DNA of 64,000 nucleotides, from assembly GCF_037975245.1 (NCBI RefSeq), contig NC_092574.1:1072001-1136000 (forward strand), read 5' to 3'. This stretch comes from Apostichopus japonicus. Taxonomy: Eukaryota; Echinodermata; Holothuroidea; Aspidochirotida; Stichopodidae. Positions 43,901 through 56,909 of the stretch are shown piece by piece. The notes beneath the pieces are model-generated. The model had not been told where the DNA came from. It saw only the letters and a list, made by a program, of their open reading frames with translations, and did no database searches. The position numbers and the translations under genes were made by a program. Numbering within the stretch: the first letter of the stretch is position 1; each line of letters starts with the position of its first letter.

Positions 43901-43974
43901 GTGTATAAAATGTTCCAAGTAGAACACGACAGAGTGCTCAATTCCACGTTATGAAGAAGAGCGTAATTGAACTT

Positions 43975-44050
43975 TTGATTTTTACAACCAAAACTCTACT
44001 CAGAGTTTCATGCTTACTAGCAATCGTCAGGAGGTGTACTAAAAAGCTAT
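43975..44050 (-). ncRNA. hammerhead-ribozyme-like fold in the Penelope-like terminal region
   Basis: On the minus strand: core CTGACGA, stem II TGCT-AGTA-AGCA, core GAAA, stem III ACTCT-GAGT-AGAGT, then T as the possible cleavage base. Outer pairing ACC with GGT and TTTTTA with TAAAAA forms a broken stem I; the two base pairs next to the core are mismatched in this copy. Penelope-like elements are known to carry hammerhead motifs. Because of the mismatches this copy may be inactive. Confidence 0.6.
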
Positions 44051-44515
44051 CTCTCTTTCATCTTAGTTTTGACTTTATTTTGGGGATGTTTTGGTTGATG
44101 TCTGCAGCTTGCGAGGATTTCTGATCTTTTGTTCGAGAGATTAGGGCTGGAATGATCTATTATCGCTAGTTTCTTGGCCTGGCATAATTACAAGAACCTG
44201 AGCTATTTTTGATCTCCTGACAATGGACCAGAAGATTTGGAAGGTTCTTTTACTTTCTTTTAGAGTTTTGAAAGCTCAGTTTCTCCGTGATATTTCCGTG
44301 AAGTTGAACGACTCTGATTATTAAACCTTGTTTTGAACTGCCCTCCGCACATACCAATATAAATAGACTTAGAATCTCCAGCAGTCACTTCAGCTTTGTA
44401 TACTATGGAGGGGGTCAAGCACTCTCCTTCTAGGGGGCTCTCGCATTCTGCAGTTGCATCCATGCTTGGGTAAACTTTCAACGACCTTTGATAGAACTTT
44501 ATATATATGCATATA
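43975..44515 (-). mobile_element. Penelope-like element 3' fragment with GIY-YIG endonuclease
   Basis: The minus strand encodes CLTPSIVYKAEVTAG, SKSIYIGMCGGQFKTRFNNQ and KYHGETELSKL, the GIY-YIG module typical of Penelope-like retroelements. After frameshifts it continues with CQAKKLAIIDHSSPNLSN and KRSEILASCRHQ, the conserved tail of the same family. At least two frame breaks and a stop make it a pseudogene. A hammerhead-like fold follows (43,975-44,050). Upstream the fragment ends in ATATGCAT repeats, with no reverse-transcriptase domain visible. Confidence 0.85.
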
Positions 44516-45340
44516 TGCAAATATATGCATATATATATATATGCATATATTTGTATATATGCATATATTTTTTTGATTTAATTGTTTTAGGAAGTCTGAA
44601 TCACAGACAAATATGTTCTGTCCACTGACATAAATATACATACATTGTTCCGTCTGTGTATAGCCTTAGGACCTGACCCGGTTTCTTCTTAATTCGTGTG
44701 GTTCATGTAGTGAATATGTTCAATGCATTCTCACAGACCTTTCCAGTTTAGTCTTTGATTTCATATGCGGTTAATTTGTACTTTTTCGGTTTTATTTCCA
44801 TTTCTTATCATCTTTCTGACAATTTCCGATGAAATAAAATTAAGAGTATCACATATTTCCTTTTTCTTTCATTTCAACAACTATTCACCAGTCTTTTCCG
44901 GTTCATTTATGGATTTTAGGAAGTCATTAAAGCTTGTACTTGGAGTTTACCCCTAGATAATCTTCTAAATGGCCTCATATAAAAGGCATCTGCATTTTCA
45001 ACAGTTAAGAAACATATTTAATTGGATATTGTATTGTTTTTATGTACACCGATTCAGTGTGGCTGCACTTATATAGGCCTTTCGCATACAAAATATGAAC
45101 GTGATGTGTCTGCAGGAACAGTGAACCTATATAAGAAGAAAAAGGACATATATTCAAAAGAAATTTCATAGTAATTTCCACGTTCTTCGGTAGGTTTGTA
45201 CGGTTTGAAAATACGATAGAACAAGAATTGATGCAGCCTCCGAGGGCTTCGACATGCATGTTGTCCGCCAGGATGTGACCAAGTTGGCGGTGAACCATGG
45301 ACCCCAAGCCTCTCACAAAGTAGCCCCTATTAGATACAAG
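44516..45340. other. intergenic, no gene assigned
   Basis: Holds ATATGCAT-type repeats (about 44,500-44,565). A minus-strand open stretch at about 45,180-45,330 contains HRQLGHILADNMHVEALGG but lacks a good donor; it was not called. Confidence 0.45.
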
Positions 45341-45748
45341 CAGGCGCGGCGGAACGGGGAAATTATGGGGGGGGGGCTAATGTGTGGAGACTATATGTAA
45401 GCGGAGCGCCACCATCGGTTTTTCAAACCCCCAGATGGCCGGAAACGGCACTTCCCGAGTGTTTTATGCTGCGAATACCTAGCCCTAAAATATGGGTCTC
45501 AAGCCTGCAATTTCTCAGATTGCACGTAAAAATCTGTAAAAACATTGTAATTTGTATATTCGATGGTGTTTTTAGAGAGTAGCTATTACTCGTAGTGTAC
45601 TCGCAAAGACGTTTTTGAGTGTAGTAAATTACTACTTGCAATTAAATAAATATGCAAATAAATATTGGGGGGGGCTTACCATGCATTTGCCCCCTCAACT
45701 TTTTCATTGGGGGCTGATCCCCCCCCCCCACTGGTTCCGCCGCCACTG
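45341..45748. mobile_element. hAT-like non-autonomous element, copy 2 (408 bp)
   Basis: Ends CAGGCGCGGCGGAAC and GTTCCGCCGCCACTG are flanked by GATACAAG (45,333-45,340) and GATACTAG (45,749-45,756), an 8-bp duplication with one change. The interior shares GAGCGCCACCATCGGTT and CCAGATGGCCGGAAACGGC with copies 1 and 3 but is shorter and diverged. Poly-G/poly-C tracts lie near both ends. Confidence 0.8.
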
Positions 45749-45756
45749 GATACTAG

Positions 45757-47130
45757 CGCTCATACGCCTCTCATTAATGCATCAGTAACTGTTGCAGAGA
45801 AATCACTAGACTAAATCCACTTTTGTCTTCTTTCTTTGTACAATACATACAATTGATTTCAAATGAAATCATGAATAACAGCATTTATTTGTTTTATAAA
45901 GGAACCATTATGTTTAGGTATGTAATTGAAATCGTGTGAGTTATGGTACCCATGTCATCACCCTACTCCCTACACTTATCCCCGATCTCACACCCCTCCC
46001 CCAACCCCCCCCCCCAACCCTCCACCTTGTTCGCAAATATGAGTAACATGTAAATTCCTTTCATGACAGCTTCAGCACCAGTGATATGCATTCACATCTT
46101 TCAATGAGACACACTTCGCGATCCCACCCTATCCCACCAACATTCCAGGATATGTTTGGTGGTGCTGGTGGGTTGTAAAGCGTGGGAGGATGTTAATTTC
46201 ATCTTAGGAGACACTAGAAATATCCACTTTACGATAAGTTAATGACTAACACAGCGCTATGCAGCTGTGTGAGATAACTTCTGTGAATTTGTCGATGCAA
46301 TTTGGCCCATTGCCTCCCAAAAGTTATGCAGGCCATTAGTTTTGTTATAACCAAGGTTTAGCACAAACGTTTTCAATGCAACACTCTAATTGTAGTACAT
46401 ACAGCAATAGTGATATGAACATGTTTGTTGGCAAATTAATTGTCGCATCATACTGAAAGCATTGGTTAGTTTCAAATTACTGTTTGTGTTTTGTGAAAAG
46501 ATGGAGAAAAGATGTGTTAATTTTATCAAGATTGCAATCTCATTACTAGTAACAATCGATAGATTTGGTAAATGTATAGAAGTTGGCGAGCAAGCAAAAA
46601 TAAATGCGTTCATAAAGCGGTTAAAGAACTATTTGCGCGCATCTCACTAGGGTTCATAATAACAGAACGATCCCAACAAGTTCCTGATATCACCTTTAAA
46701 AAGGTCACGCAATGCATTCGACTGTTGTTTGTGTTGCCGGTGTGCAGAATAGCAGGCTATAAAGGAAAAACTGGATCAAATGTGACCTTCATATGGTAAT
46801 GTTAATGTCAAATAATTAACCTGAAATGGGTCATAATTTTCAAATGTTTTACTTACGGTAGATAAAGAATTTAATCTTTGCTGGCCAATTGTAACCGAAT
46901 GACCAATAAACCAGCTTATTCAGCCCTCCAAGTGAACACGCTTGAATTGGCTCGAACCCGTTAATACCACAGTGGGTGTATAGTGGGTGTTTAGACTACC
47001 CCCCCCCCCCAAGAACTATCAATCTGGTATATCGATTAACACACCCTTCTGTTTGAGCTGTGTGTCCGATTTTTCGATTTCAGTAATGCTGCAAAACATT
47101 GAAATTATTTAAGATAGAATGAGGTCAAGA
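45757..47130. other. intergenic, no gene seen
   Basis: Contains poly-C runs near 45,995-46,020 and 47,000-47,010. No splice-bounded open frame was found. Confidence 0.5.
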
Positions 47131-47205
47131 TAGGACAGCCTATCTTGCACAGCCTATTTTGCACAGCCTATCTTGCACAGCCTATCTTGCACAGCCTATC
47201 TGCAC
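47131..47205. repeat. 18-bp tandem repeat (CACAGCCTATCTTGCA-like), about 4-5 copies
   Basis: CAGCCTATCTTGCACAGC repeats with one TTTTG variant and a shortened last copy. Confidence 0.93.
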
Positions 47206-47230
47206 TGCAGTTAACAGAAACAGCTCGCCA

Positions 47231-47498
47231 CGCACTCTAAGAAAAAAGGAGCGCAAATATTTTACCCAACACTGCGTACGTATGGATCCGTCCAACTTTT
47301 GAGTAAACGTTTGCTCCTAAACAAGGAAAATGTAGATAATTTTCCGACCAAGTAATCGCTTTATGGCAATTAACTTGGTTAATCTCCCATATTTTAAATT
47401 GTTTGGGGGCAAAACTTTACCCAACATTTGGGTAGATACACAAATACTCAGTGTTGGCTAGAATATTTGCCCATTTTTCTTTTCTTTTGTAGAGTGCG
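47231..47498. mobile_element. 268-bp MITE with long imperfect inverted ends
   Basis: Left CGCACTCTAAGAAAA through GCAAATATTTTACCCAACAC pairs with the right end (minus reading CGCACTCTACAAAAG through GCAAATATTCTAGCCAACAC). This gives inverted repeats of about 45 bp. No open frame. I cannot define the target duplication, so the superfamily is not assigned. Confidence 0.65.
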
Positions 47499-48289
47499 GG
47501 TACAGCTGTGAAGTGGGTATAGTGCAATCTTGGACACTGAATGGGAGGGATACTATATATTTCTTAAATCTTGGAGTGGATAGGACTGTGGGGGGGGGGG
47601 AGGGGTGGGGGACGACACTCTACATAAAACATGAATCTGTGGAATCTTAATTGATAATTAAAATAGAGTAATATGCCAATGCCAACAGTTGTTTTAAGTT
47701 GTGTTTTGTTCCAAATATATTATTAAAGCTTTTGAGTTTTCCTGGATATTTCAGGAGACAAAGATAGATTTGGAGATAACGAAACCAAATGAAAGTTGTC
47801 AAAGTCACCGTAAATTAAGAGAAACGTAAAAGTGGGAGGACAAGCAATATCAATTGGATTCATATCTCGTCTAGAGAACATTTCTAAAAACTGTATATAA
47901 AGAAACTGGTGTTCTTGTAAAGAACAAAAAAAAAATACTATTGTAGAAACTGAAGTATAACTCAACATCATGTCATATGAAAAGTTAAGTTATATTCTTG
48001 TTAAATTTGTTGCTTTCCTTGAGTTTTGGTTTTAATTAGCTTATGTTCATCTACGTTTTGGAGTTTGGACTGCTGACGTTAACCTTCTAAACATGTGTGC
48101 TTTACATTGAACGAAAATCTGGATGCCGCGAAAACATCTCAAGTAATGAGAACTCCAAATGTTTTTGCTGTGCCTGTCTCCAACCAAATGTGAACGAGTC
48201 GTTTTTATATTAACTATAACAAGGACTACCATCATAACAACTTTTGAATTTTGGGCGAAATTGAAATGCTTTATACGTCGAATATATGT
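47499..48289. other. intergenic, no gene seen
   Basis: Includes a poly-G run at about 47,591-47,612. No exon-like segment. Confidence 0.5.
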
Positions 48290-48720
48290 TTACACCAAAT
48301 ACTATGCGTCGAGTCTGTCTTCATATAAAGTGTTATGCGTACAGTTCATCTTTGCATTAATTGTGATGCGTCGAGTTATCTTTACATATAATGTTATGCG
48401 TTAAGTTCATCTTTACATATAATGTTATGCGTCGAGTTTGTCTTTACATATAATGTTATGCGTTAAGTTCATCTTTACATATAATGTTATGCGTCGAGTC
48501 TATCTTTATATTAAATGTTATGCTTTGTATATGTCTATCTTTACATAAAGGGTTATGGGTCAACTGTATCTTAACATCAAGGGTTATGCGTAAAAGGGTA
48601 TCTCCAAATCAAGTGTTATGCATTGCCCTGCAGTCTGTCTTAAATCAAGTGTTGTGCGTCAAGTCTATCTTTAGATCAAGTGCTATGTATAAAAGTTCAT
48701 CTTTTAATCAAGTGTGTATT
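48290..48720. repeat. degenerate 30-bp repeat (TGTTATGCGT...TCATCTTTACA)
   Basis: About 12-14 diverged copies of AATGTTATGCGTCGAGTTCA with TCTTTACATA. The centre is the most regular and divergence grows towards both edges, as expected of an old array. Confidence 0.8.
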
Positions 48721-49400
48721 TGCGTGACAGGATAGAATACTTTCCAAATACAACCACCTGCTTGAACTATTTTTAACTTGTTGCTGTAGTGTGAAAGGGA
48801 GTGAATGACATTTGACAGTCGACGAAACGGTGATCACAGAAGTACATCTGTAATTGAACTATAATATATCATTTGACTTGTGTAGGCTATATATGTAATC
48901 ATAAACATATTGCTAAAATATAAGGAAATCACACAGGCTGCATTAATTTCTGTGGGAACCTGGCAACCTCCATTTTGTTTAGGTTAATCAAAGTACCGTA
49001 AAATTGAAATGGATAATCGCTACTATACACAGTTAGATTCAGCATGAGACTATATCCTCCCGCTTCTGTCATTAAGCTTGCCTTGACCTTACAACCGGTG
49101 CGCCTAATTTAAGCAATTAAGTCTGTGTCGCGCAGACTAATTAAAACAGGAGTTATTAAAAAAATACATGGTCAAAGAGATGACTGCTTTTAAAGTTTCA
49201 TAACCACGCGTTTTAAGTAAGTGAAGGTTTGTAATTGACGTTATGGCTCTAAAGTGTGTGCTACTTGAAACCTCACGAGTCCATGGATAAACGTAGGCCT
49301 ATGTACAATACAGTGGTATCGATCATCACTATAACCATAACAAATAAAAACAATGCCTGCCACCATTTAATCTTAGGTGATTTGGACGTTTGTTATATAC
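48721..49400. other. intergenic, no gene seen
   Basis: No repeat or exon recognised. Confidence 0.5.
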
Positions 49401-50460
49401 CAGGGTTGGCTGATTAAAATCAAGTGATTGTTTTTTAAATCACTGATTTAAATCACTTTTCTTTTCATGTTTTTAACTTTTTATTCATTTTTTTGTTGTT
49501 GTGATTTTACTACTGTAAGAAACTATTTGTGAGTCTGCTTCTGTAGTTTGATATTTATTTAGCATATAAGCACATGTAAATTGTAACATAAATTAGTGTG
49601 CAGAATCAGTTAGTCATCTTACACTTTTAAATTAAAGGTTCCAAGGGTGTTTCCAACTAAACTAATAAGCTAAAAACAAAGTTTAAAATGTGCTTGTCTT
49701 AAATGTTTCAGATACTGTAAGACCCAGAAGTTAGTGTGTGGATCGACCCCAGAGAATAAGGCATAAAGGGCATGTATAAAAACCATTGTCAACGTTACCA
49801 CTAAAACGTTACCACTAAAAAACAAACTTGAAGGTGTATTGTACAGTCAATAGACTTTAAAGTTTAAGGGTCCTTCTTCATGTTAAATAGGAACACAAGC
49901 TGAGCTGTTTTATGAGTTCCAAAGTGGTTTCTCGGCTTAGAGTGGACCAGACCATACAGTGGCTCAATTTTCTGCGGTATAGCCTGTACCTATATGTACA
50001 CTGTATGAGATCAATTAAGGTGACAGGTGTGCACAAGTGTATCAGTGAGGTCAATATCTTTTGTATGGAGAGCAGACATCCTATTGTTATGTAAATAGTT
50101 GATTCTGTTTTGTAACAAGGTAGTAAAGTACTACTCAACAAGAATAATGTACTTGCTGTATACTTTAGAACATCTATTGGATTGGCTACATATAGTTAAA
50201 CAAAAGTGTGATCAAAATATGGAAAATCATAAGATTTTTTCTTTCTCCAAATTGCATAATACATCCTGTAGACACATACCATTCGTGGTAGTAATTTAGA
50301 TACTCATAACTGCTTCAAAATTTTAGTTATATTGACGTTTACATTCATCAAAGACATGTGTATTAAAAAAAAAATCCTACTTAAATTTAAAAAATATCCG
50401 ATCTAAATAAAAAAAATTAAAAAATCGGTTTTTATTTTTTCCAAATAAATCTTGCTCTGA
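49401..50460. mobile_element. possible decayed inverted-repeat transposon
   Basis: The left edge CAGGGTTGGCTGATTAAAA has a hAT-like start and is followed by AATCACTGATTTAAATCAC. The right side reads, inverted, CAGAGCAAGATTTATTTGG followed by A/T-rich sequence of similar character. Flanks TTATATAC and GCATATAC are alike but offset, so a target duplication is not proven. Confidence 0.3.
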
Positions 50461-53400
50461 TTGCATATACATCCTGGTGGAAGAGAAATGATACTCTCTG
50501 TTATTGCAAATATGTGACGTCATAGCGAACCCGGGCTTGAAACATTTTTGTTCCCCCGTGTCTTGTCATTCGCAATGTCATGGTAAGAGACCTTGTTATT
50601 ATTGTGTTATATTAAACATTTCTTTTGCTGTTCGGCCTAACCCCGCATACCCTACTAACCCTAAAACCCTAAGCCTTACACAATACAAAGCTAATTCTAA
50701 ACCTTACGCTAACCAGCTGGTTGATATTTTGGCCACCATTTTAAAGCGTTTGTTCTCGTCCATCACTATTTTACTTTTATGAAAGAGGACAATTAAAGAA
50801 ACCCAATAGTGAAGAAATTATTCAAATATCTTTTTTCCGTTTAGGAGATATTTAAGTTTAAAGTTCTATCTGATATTGTAGAAACTGCTGAAATCAGACT
50901 AGCTGTGACGTCATATCCTCACATTCCTGAAAAATCTTTGCTATTTTATTAAATTATTTTGTAAGATTTTATGACTTACAACCAAAAGATACGTCAGGAG
51001 ATCTCATATGTGTCAAGGGAAGTAATTGAGATTTAACATCTGAAGAATGTTTGATTATATTTTTTTAGATTTGTGAAAAAAAATGAAATTATGTTTTAAT
51101 GAAATATATTGGCACATGTTAAGGAAGTGAGGATGTGACATCACATGTGCACCCTCACAGTTAGTCTTTCTACACCAGTCATTTGCAAAGGAATTTTGAA
51201 ATATTCAAAGTGTGATATCTCCTTAACAGAGAATGCTATCATGGTAGTTTCTTCACTATTCTGTTGGTCTTTTAAAGCTCTTTCATACAAGATAGACATG
51301 TCAGACACCTGAACCAATCATTTAAGATATCTGCGTAATCAAGACCTTACCGGTGAAAAGAGAGGGGTAGGTTTTGGCCAGGGTGTTTTTAGTATCGAAA
51401 AAGGACAGTTCGGAGAATATCGTACAAGGGGTGTCCTAAACAACTTCTATGCATGAGCTTTCACACATATGTTAATTAACAGAGTATGTATTAAAGACCA
51501 AGCCACGGCTTGGTTCATGTTTCTAAATGATATTGTTCAGGCAATTCGGGTTCTAACCGAGGCAGTTAAAACTACCCTATCCTTAACCCCCCTCTTGTAG
51601 ATAATTATTTTTTAAGAATTTCAACATGAGTTGAGATTTCTGTGTTAATCTTCTTTTTTCACACAGTTTTAAACTAAAGGTTAATGTCCTGCTAGACGAT
51701 TGTTTCTATGCGTGTTAGTGATAGCATAGAGGCATAGACCCTGCATAAACACCGGATCATATCCATTATAATTCCCACATTAGTTATGTTAATTGCAGAA
51801 ACACCTTTGATCAAATTAGAAAGTGGCTTCTTTAGTCGATAAAAAACAGGAAACGCTTGCTGCGGTTTCTTCATTTTGGTTGTGTTGTATTGAAAGTTGT
51901 TACTATAGTATTAGACTTGTTAATAGGTCTTAGTTTGTCGTATGTTTGGTAAATTGGCTGTTGTTTAATTAGAACTGCAAGCTGCTTTAGGAATTGTTGG
52001 TTTCTCGACACCGGAACCAAAACGGATCGACTTTGAGGTTATCACATCTTAACGGGATTCTCTATTTGTAGTGATATGAGTCTCCCTTATACGTTATCAA
52101 ATATATTAACAGATATTATATTAGCCTTGATCGTGATAACAATATTGGATACTGAATTAGTTACAGAAGATAAGGAGTGCAGGGGAGGAGGGAGAGTGGC
52201 GTCTCAATTCTGAGAAGAGATGTAACTAAAACATTGGAATTGACTTGTAGTAAAGTGATACTTATCATTAACAATTATCTGTTATAGTAAGACATCGAAG
52301 CTTAAATACGTTGTCCGGGGTTACCATTTTGTACGATGTCATGATGGCACCGGAGGAAGTGTAATATTTAACATTTCATTGTGTTGTTATTGAGCATGAC
52401 TGTGAATATTGTTGTAGCAGAAATACATCACCATGGTGACAAAACCCGTAGTGTTACAACTGTCATATAGGCCCGCAATATTATTACCTCATCTTAGCAA
52501 CTTAAATAATTAAAACAAAATTACAAGTACCACATCTATTGCGAGAATTTTTTTATGAATATGATGAACATTAAACATTGATCATTGAAGCAATAACATA
52601 CTGTAAAATTAGTTTAAACTTGCTCAAGTCGTTAGTATGTGGAAGGAACGTCCAAGTCGAGAAATCTTCTTAATAATAGAAAAACCGCGTAAAGTTACTT
52701 TTGTTACTTTTGTTTTTGTCTGTTTTTTGGGGGGGGGTTGGGGGGTTGATAGGGAAGGGATAGTGTTTCATTATTGTCCCTATCGTATAGTTTTATGAAG
52801 ATATAGTTCACAACATTATCCACTACAGGTGGATAAGTATGTATTAGGCTTACGCACTTGTAATACCGAGTGTCAGCTGGATGCATGTGATGTAGTCCTT
52901 ACATATACGCATCCCAATCCCACGTCGTTGTATCTTTATCATTGACATCCAACAGAGGAAGAATGAATCCCAACTTTCAATGATGATCAGGTTCGCGATA
53001 GCTTTATGCGATTGCGCGTGAAACCGTACTGACAGTAACGCAATTAAACGCTATTCATATTGCCAATAACGTTACAGACGCTTCAGTAGAATTCAGCACA
53101 TTATCTATAAATTCAAGTTTGGCCCGATGATGAGTTTATTAAGAGTGGACATCTAGATGTTAGGTAGCCTTTGTACTTCAGAGGATGTATTCACATATGG
53201 TAGCATTGTCAACAGGCAATGTGAACTTCCGGGACACGCCGTCTCTGCGGAAATGGAGGAAGGTCATGCAAGGCGTGACGAAATTGTAGACTCGACTAAG
53301 AAGTTTTTAATCCAAGAAGGATCGGAAAGGTTTTAAAACTCATTCAAGTCAAACTCGTCCGGTAGTGCTTTCAATAGCCGATTCATTCAGTACAGGTTTG

Positions 53401-54954
53401 CCGGCTCGAAAACATCCGATGGCCCACGCACTCATTAGTGTATAGTTTAAAAGCAAACCTAAATTCGGGAAATTGTCATCTACCCACGTAAAGTATCTTG
53501 CATGGATACAGTGTTTATCAAGAGAACATATGTAACCAATATGCAGTAAGTTTACATGTTTATTTCTTGCTTTATCGACTAATGACGTTACAGACTAGTG
53601 AAACAGTAATACTGCCAGTCCCTTACTCCGAATCATAATTCACACGCGGAACTACTTTATGATAGCGTAAACTTATCTGGGGCAAAATAACTTTCTCACG
53701 TTAAACACAAACTATGTTGTTTACACGATTAAACTTAACCAAGCGTGTCTAAGACGGATGTTTTCTAATATTATATTCACCCACACACACTATAGCCAGC
53801 TACTTCTACGCAGTTGTTCACACAGAATTACACAGTTCCTCTGTACGCAAAAAAAGGAGACGGCCATTGTAATGTACCGTAGATATTTCTGTACGAATAT
53901 TTGCAAATTCTATTCGCCCATTTTAGCCACAACGACAAATGGAAACGACAAATCAAATCCGTTTTTTTTCCGTATCAAATCTACAACTTCTCTCTCCTAT
54001 TTCTTTTTTAGAGGGAGGGGGGTTGGTCATTTTTATTTGCAAATATTGTCGCAGATGATATCGAAATATCGCAGTGTTTAAAGTCGGCAAATGAGGACTA
54101 CTGCTATATATTTTAATTAAAGACCAGTTTTTATCTTTACCCTAAAATAATATCAACAGAAAAATGGAAAATGTTACATATTAAATAGTGAAATATATTA
54201 TCTGAGTATTTTATTCTCAGATATTTAAACATTTGGATTTTGTATCCGAGTATATGAATATATTTACGAATATTTGAATATTAAGATGTCGTATCTGAAT
54301 ATCCTAATGCATCTGAGGTTATCGCTGAAATGAATTTGTTTAAATATTAAAAATTGTATTCGACTTTCCGTGCGAGTGGTGTAAAATGTAAGCCATATTG
54401 GAAAAAGAAAATTCGAGGGATAGGAAGGGTCGGTTGCGGCTCTGTATGCATTGACGATATCAAACAAATACATAATACGTGTTGATAGGTATACGCAGGT
54501 ACCTCTATATTCATACAAACCGACAGACATGTTCTGTCTTTTATTCAATACCACAATCAACTTCCATTCAACACACGGAACTTTGACTTAAATAACAATC
54601 ACTGAATTAAAGTTAACTAATTCATAGAAATCTCGTTTATGCGCATGCTCATTGTCTGGATAATAAGGAAAAAAACCTTTTGATATGCAAATCACACCAT
54701 GCTATGAGATCAAGTAACCTATCCAGTATCATATCTTTCAATCTATATTTCTGTCCCTGAAATTTTCCCTGGGGCGGGGCACTTTCCCCTTATTTATCTA
54801 CAACAACTCAAAATATCCATAATAGTTCAGTTTCTATCCACAAGTTTCTCACATTATTTATCAGCTAAGCGTTTTTGATAAAACTGTAGATCAGATCATT
54901 AATTCTGATGTCAAATCAAAAACTTTCATTTAATCTCAGTATAAATTCCTAAGC
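50461..54954. other. long intergenic stretch, no gene seen
   Basis: I found no splice-bounded coding segment and no clear repeat apart from poly-G at about 52,729-52,745. Between 53,190 and 53,340 both strands show short open frames, but neither has splice sites on both sides. Confidence 0.45.
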
Positions 54955-55165
54955 TAACAAAACAAGGACAAGGACAGGACAAGTTTATTGTAGTTATAAC
55001 CGCAGATCAACTGACAACGTGACTTTAGTCAGCTATTTTTTTATCTGGTTAACACATATATAACATTTTGTAGAGCTGGGGAGTCGAACCTTCGGACTAC
55101 ATGGTACATGGTTATTGCTTAAATGTAGTGCTACATTTTTCCTAATTAAAAATCTTCAGAGAAAT
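54955..55165 (-). mobile_element. decayed tRNA-derived SINE
   Basis: On the minus strand a degenerate head (TTTAAGCAATAACCATGTAC) leads to a B box GGTTCGACTCCCC. A short body with GCTGACTAAAGTCACGTTG follows, then a CTTGTCCTTGTCCTTG tail. It is a different family from the two SINEs at 28.0 and 33.2 kb. Confidence 0.55.
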
Positions 55166-55754
55166 TTCATCTTACTTACACTTTCTATTGTAAATCAATA
55201 TTTACAAGCAAATTTTGTGAAGCATCATGATATGAAAACATTTGTGGTAAGTATACTCGGTACTCGTAATCGATGCAAACTACTCGGATACTAATGTATT
55301 CGTACTTGTACTCGATTTTAATTATACTTGTTACTCGCTCGTAAATCATATGTTTGATATGTTGTACACATTGATAAAACACTGCTATCAGTACAGCCTG
55401 TCTTTTAATTATTGAGAAATTGGCCTTTGTCTAAATTGCTCATCAATGAAAGTGGCTAGAGGACGTAGCTTACTTTAACACACGGACAGATCATTATGTC
55501 AGTTCTTCGTATGTAATACAAACCTCAGCAAGATATGTTAGGCCTTCAAAGGAAAGTTCAGAGGAGAAATAATTATTATTGCTTCAATAATGTTAGAAGA
55601 ACTTACGAATCCAGGTGAAGTTTGCAATCAATTCCTACATTGCGTTTTCGAGATTTGATAGTTGAAGTTGCCACAGTTTGAACGTCTGTTAATAACTTGA
55701 AGCAAACAGGTGTGATGTCGTATAGTTGCACTCCGACAACAAAATCTTGTTTAC
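55166..55754. other. intergenic, no gene seen
   Basis: Includes a TACTCG-rich stretch at about 55,250-55,340. No coding support. Confidence 0.5.
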
Positions 55755-55945
55755 GAGTATGACATATCAATACTATGTATGACATAGTATGACATATCAA
55801 TACTACAATACTATGTATGACATAGTATGCGTATCAATACTATCAATACTATGTATGACATAGTATGACATATCAATACTATCAATACTATGTATGACAT
55901 AGTATGACATATCAATACTATGTATGACATAGTATGACATATCAA
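55755..55945. repeat. 33-45 bp tandem repeat (TATGTATGACATAGTATGAC), about 5-6 copies
   Basis: Irregular copies of CAATACTATGTATGACATAG with one or two ATCAATACT insertions per unit. Rich in ATA/TAT pairs. Confidence 0.9.
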
Positions 55946-56901
55946 GATTGAACCGGTAGATGCCGTCAAGTGTCGTTTTTGCAAACTGTCTTGTTTTGAA
56001 CATCACGAGGAATGATTGACTTACTCGCAAATTAATGTAAATTAAGTATAAGAATACATCTAAGATATATTAGAGTTATGCTGGTATAACGTTCGGTACA
56101 TCTATATGTCCATAGATCAGTCTGCGCTGCATCATCCAAAGTGATCTATAATGAAATACTAAAGTTCTGTGATTACAATAGGGGGCCGAATCGGCATAGT
56201 CTATACGTTTATGTTTCGCTAAAATACACACTATCAGGTCAAAAGGAAATACCTCCAACTACTAATTAATTATCTTAGAAAAATCCCCCCCCCCCCAAAT
56301 GAATTCAATTTGACAACATCGCATGAGTAATGGATTGAAATTCATTTGTTGAAGGAGTCATGTGTGATGTTTTAGTTACAGCAATCGATGTAGCAAACAA
56401 ATATCGGTAGGTTTGGCTATGGACAAAACTAGTTTGCTCGTTGGAGAAGAAGGAGGGGGAGGGGGGGAGGGGTGTATGTGAGAGAATTATGTAAAGATTG
56501 AATACAACCATGCCGATACATAATACGTCGGAGTAAAGAGTTTATGGGTCAGCGACGATGCGATTGCGTTCGATACACAATTACAAATATAGATCTAATG
56601 AGTCATCCTGATTAAGGAAAGGATATTCTTAACTAAATTTCCGCGACCAACTGCTCTGACAGTGAAACAATATGCCTCAGACACCGAAAACCACATCTCC
56701 TTTGTCAAGGTTACATACACTTGGACAAATGAATCGTTTTTTGTTGGTATTCGTACTAAAATTACTGAATGTTTAACTTTGGTAATAAAGATGTTTGCCT
56801 AAAGAAAATAGAAAAGCTAAGTAAGATCCAAGCTTGCTAGTAGGTTACCCGGACAAGTTAGATGTCATGTTCTGGGCTGTATATTGCAAGTTGTGAACTA
56901 T
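55946..56901. other. intergenic, no gene seen
   Basis: Poly-C (about 56,286-56,296) and poly-G (about 56,455-56,470) runs only. Confidence 0.5.
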
Positions 56902-56909
56902 CCAATATG

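Noticed and set aside
45180-45330. Minus-strand exon containing HRQLGHILADNMHVEALGG
   Set aside because: The acceptor is plausible, but there is no good donor and the phase does not fit the other minus-strand candidates. Mentioned only in the spacer entry.
49401-50460. Confident hAT call
   Set aside because: Only the left end looks hAT-like; the right end and target duplication do not match cleanly. Kept as a low-confidence feature.
53190-53340. Coding-looking segment (plus, MVALSTGNVNFRDTPSLRKW)
   Set aside because: It stops after about 34 codons, a second frame is equally open, and there are no flanking splice sites.
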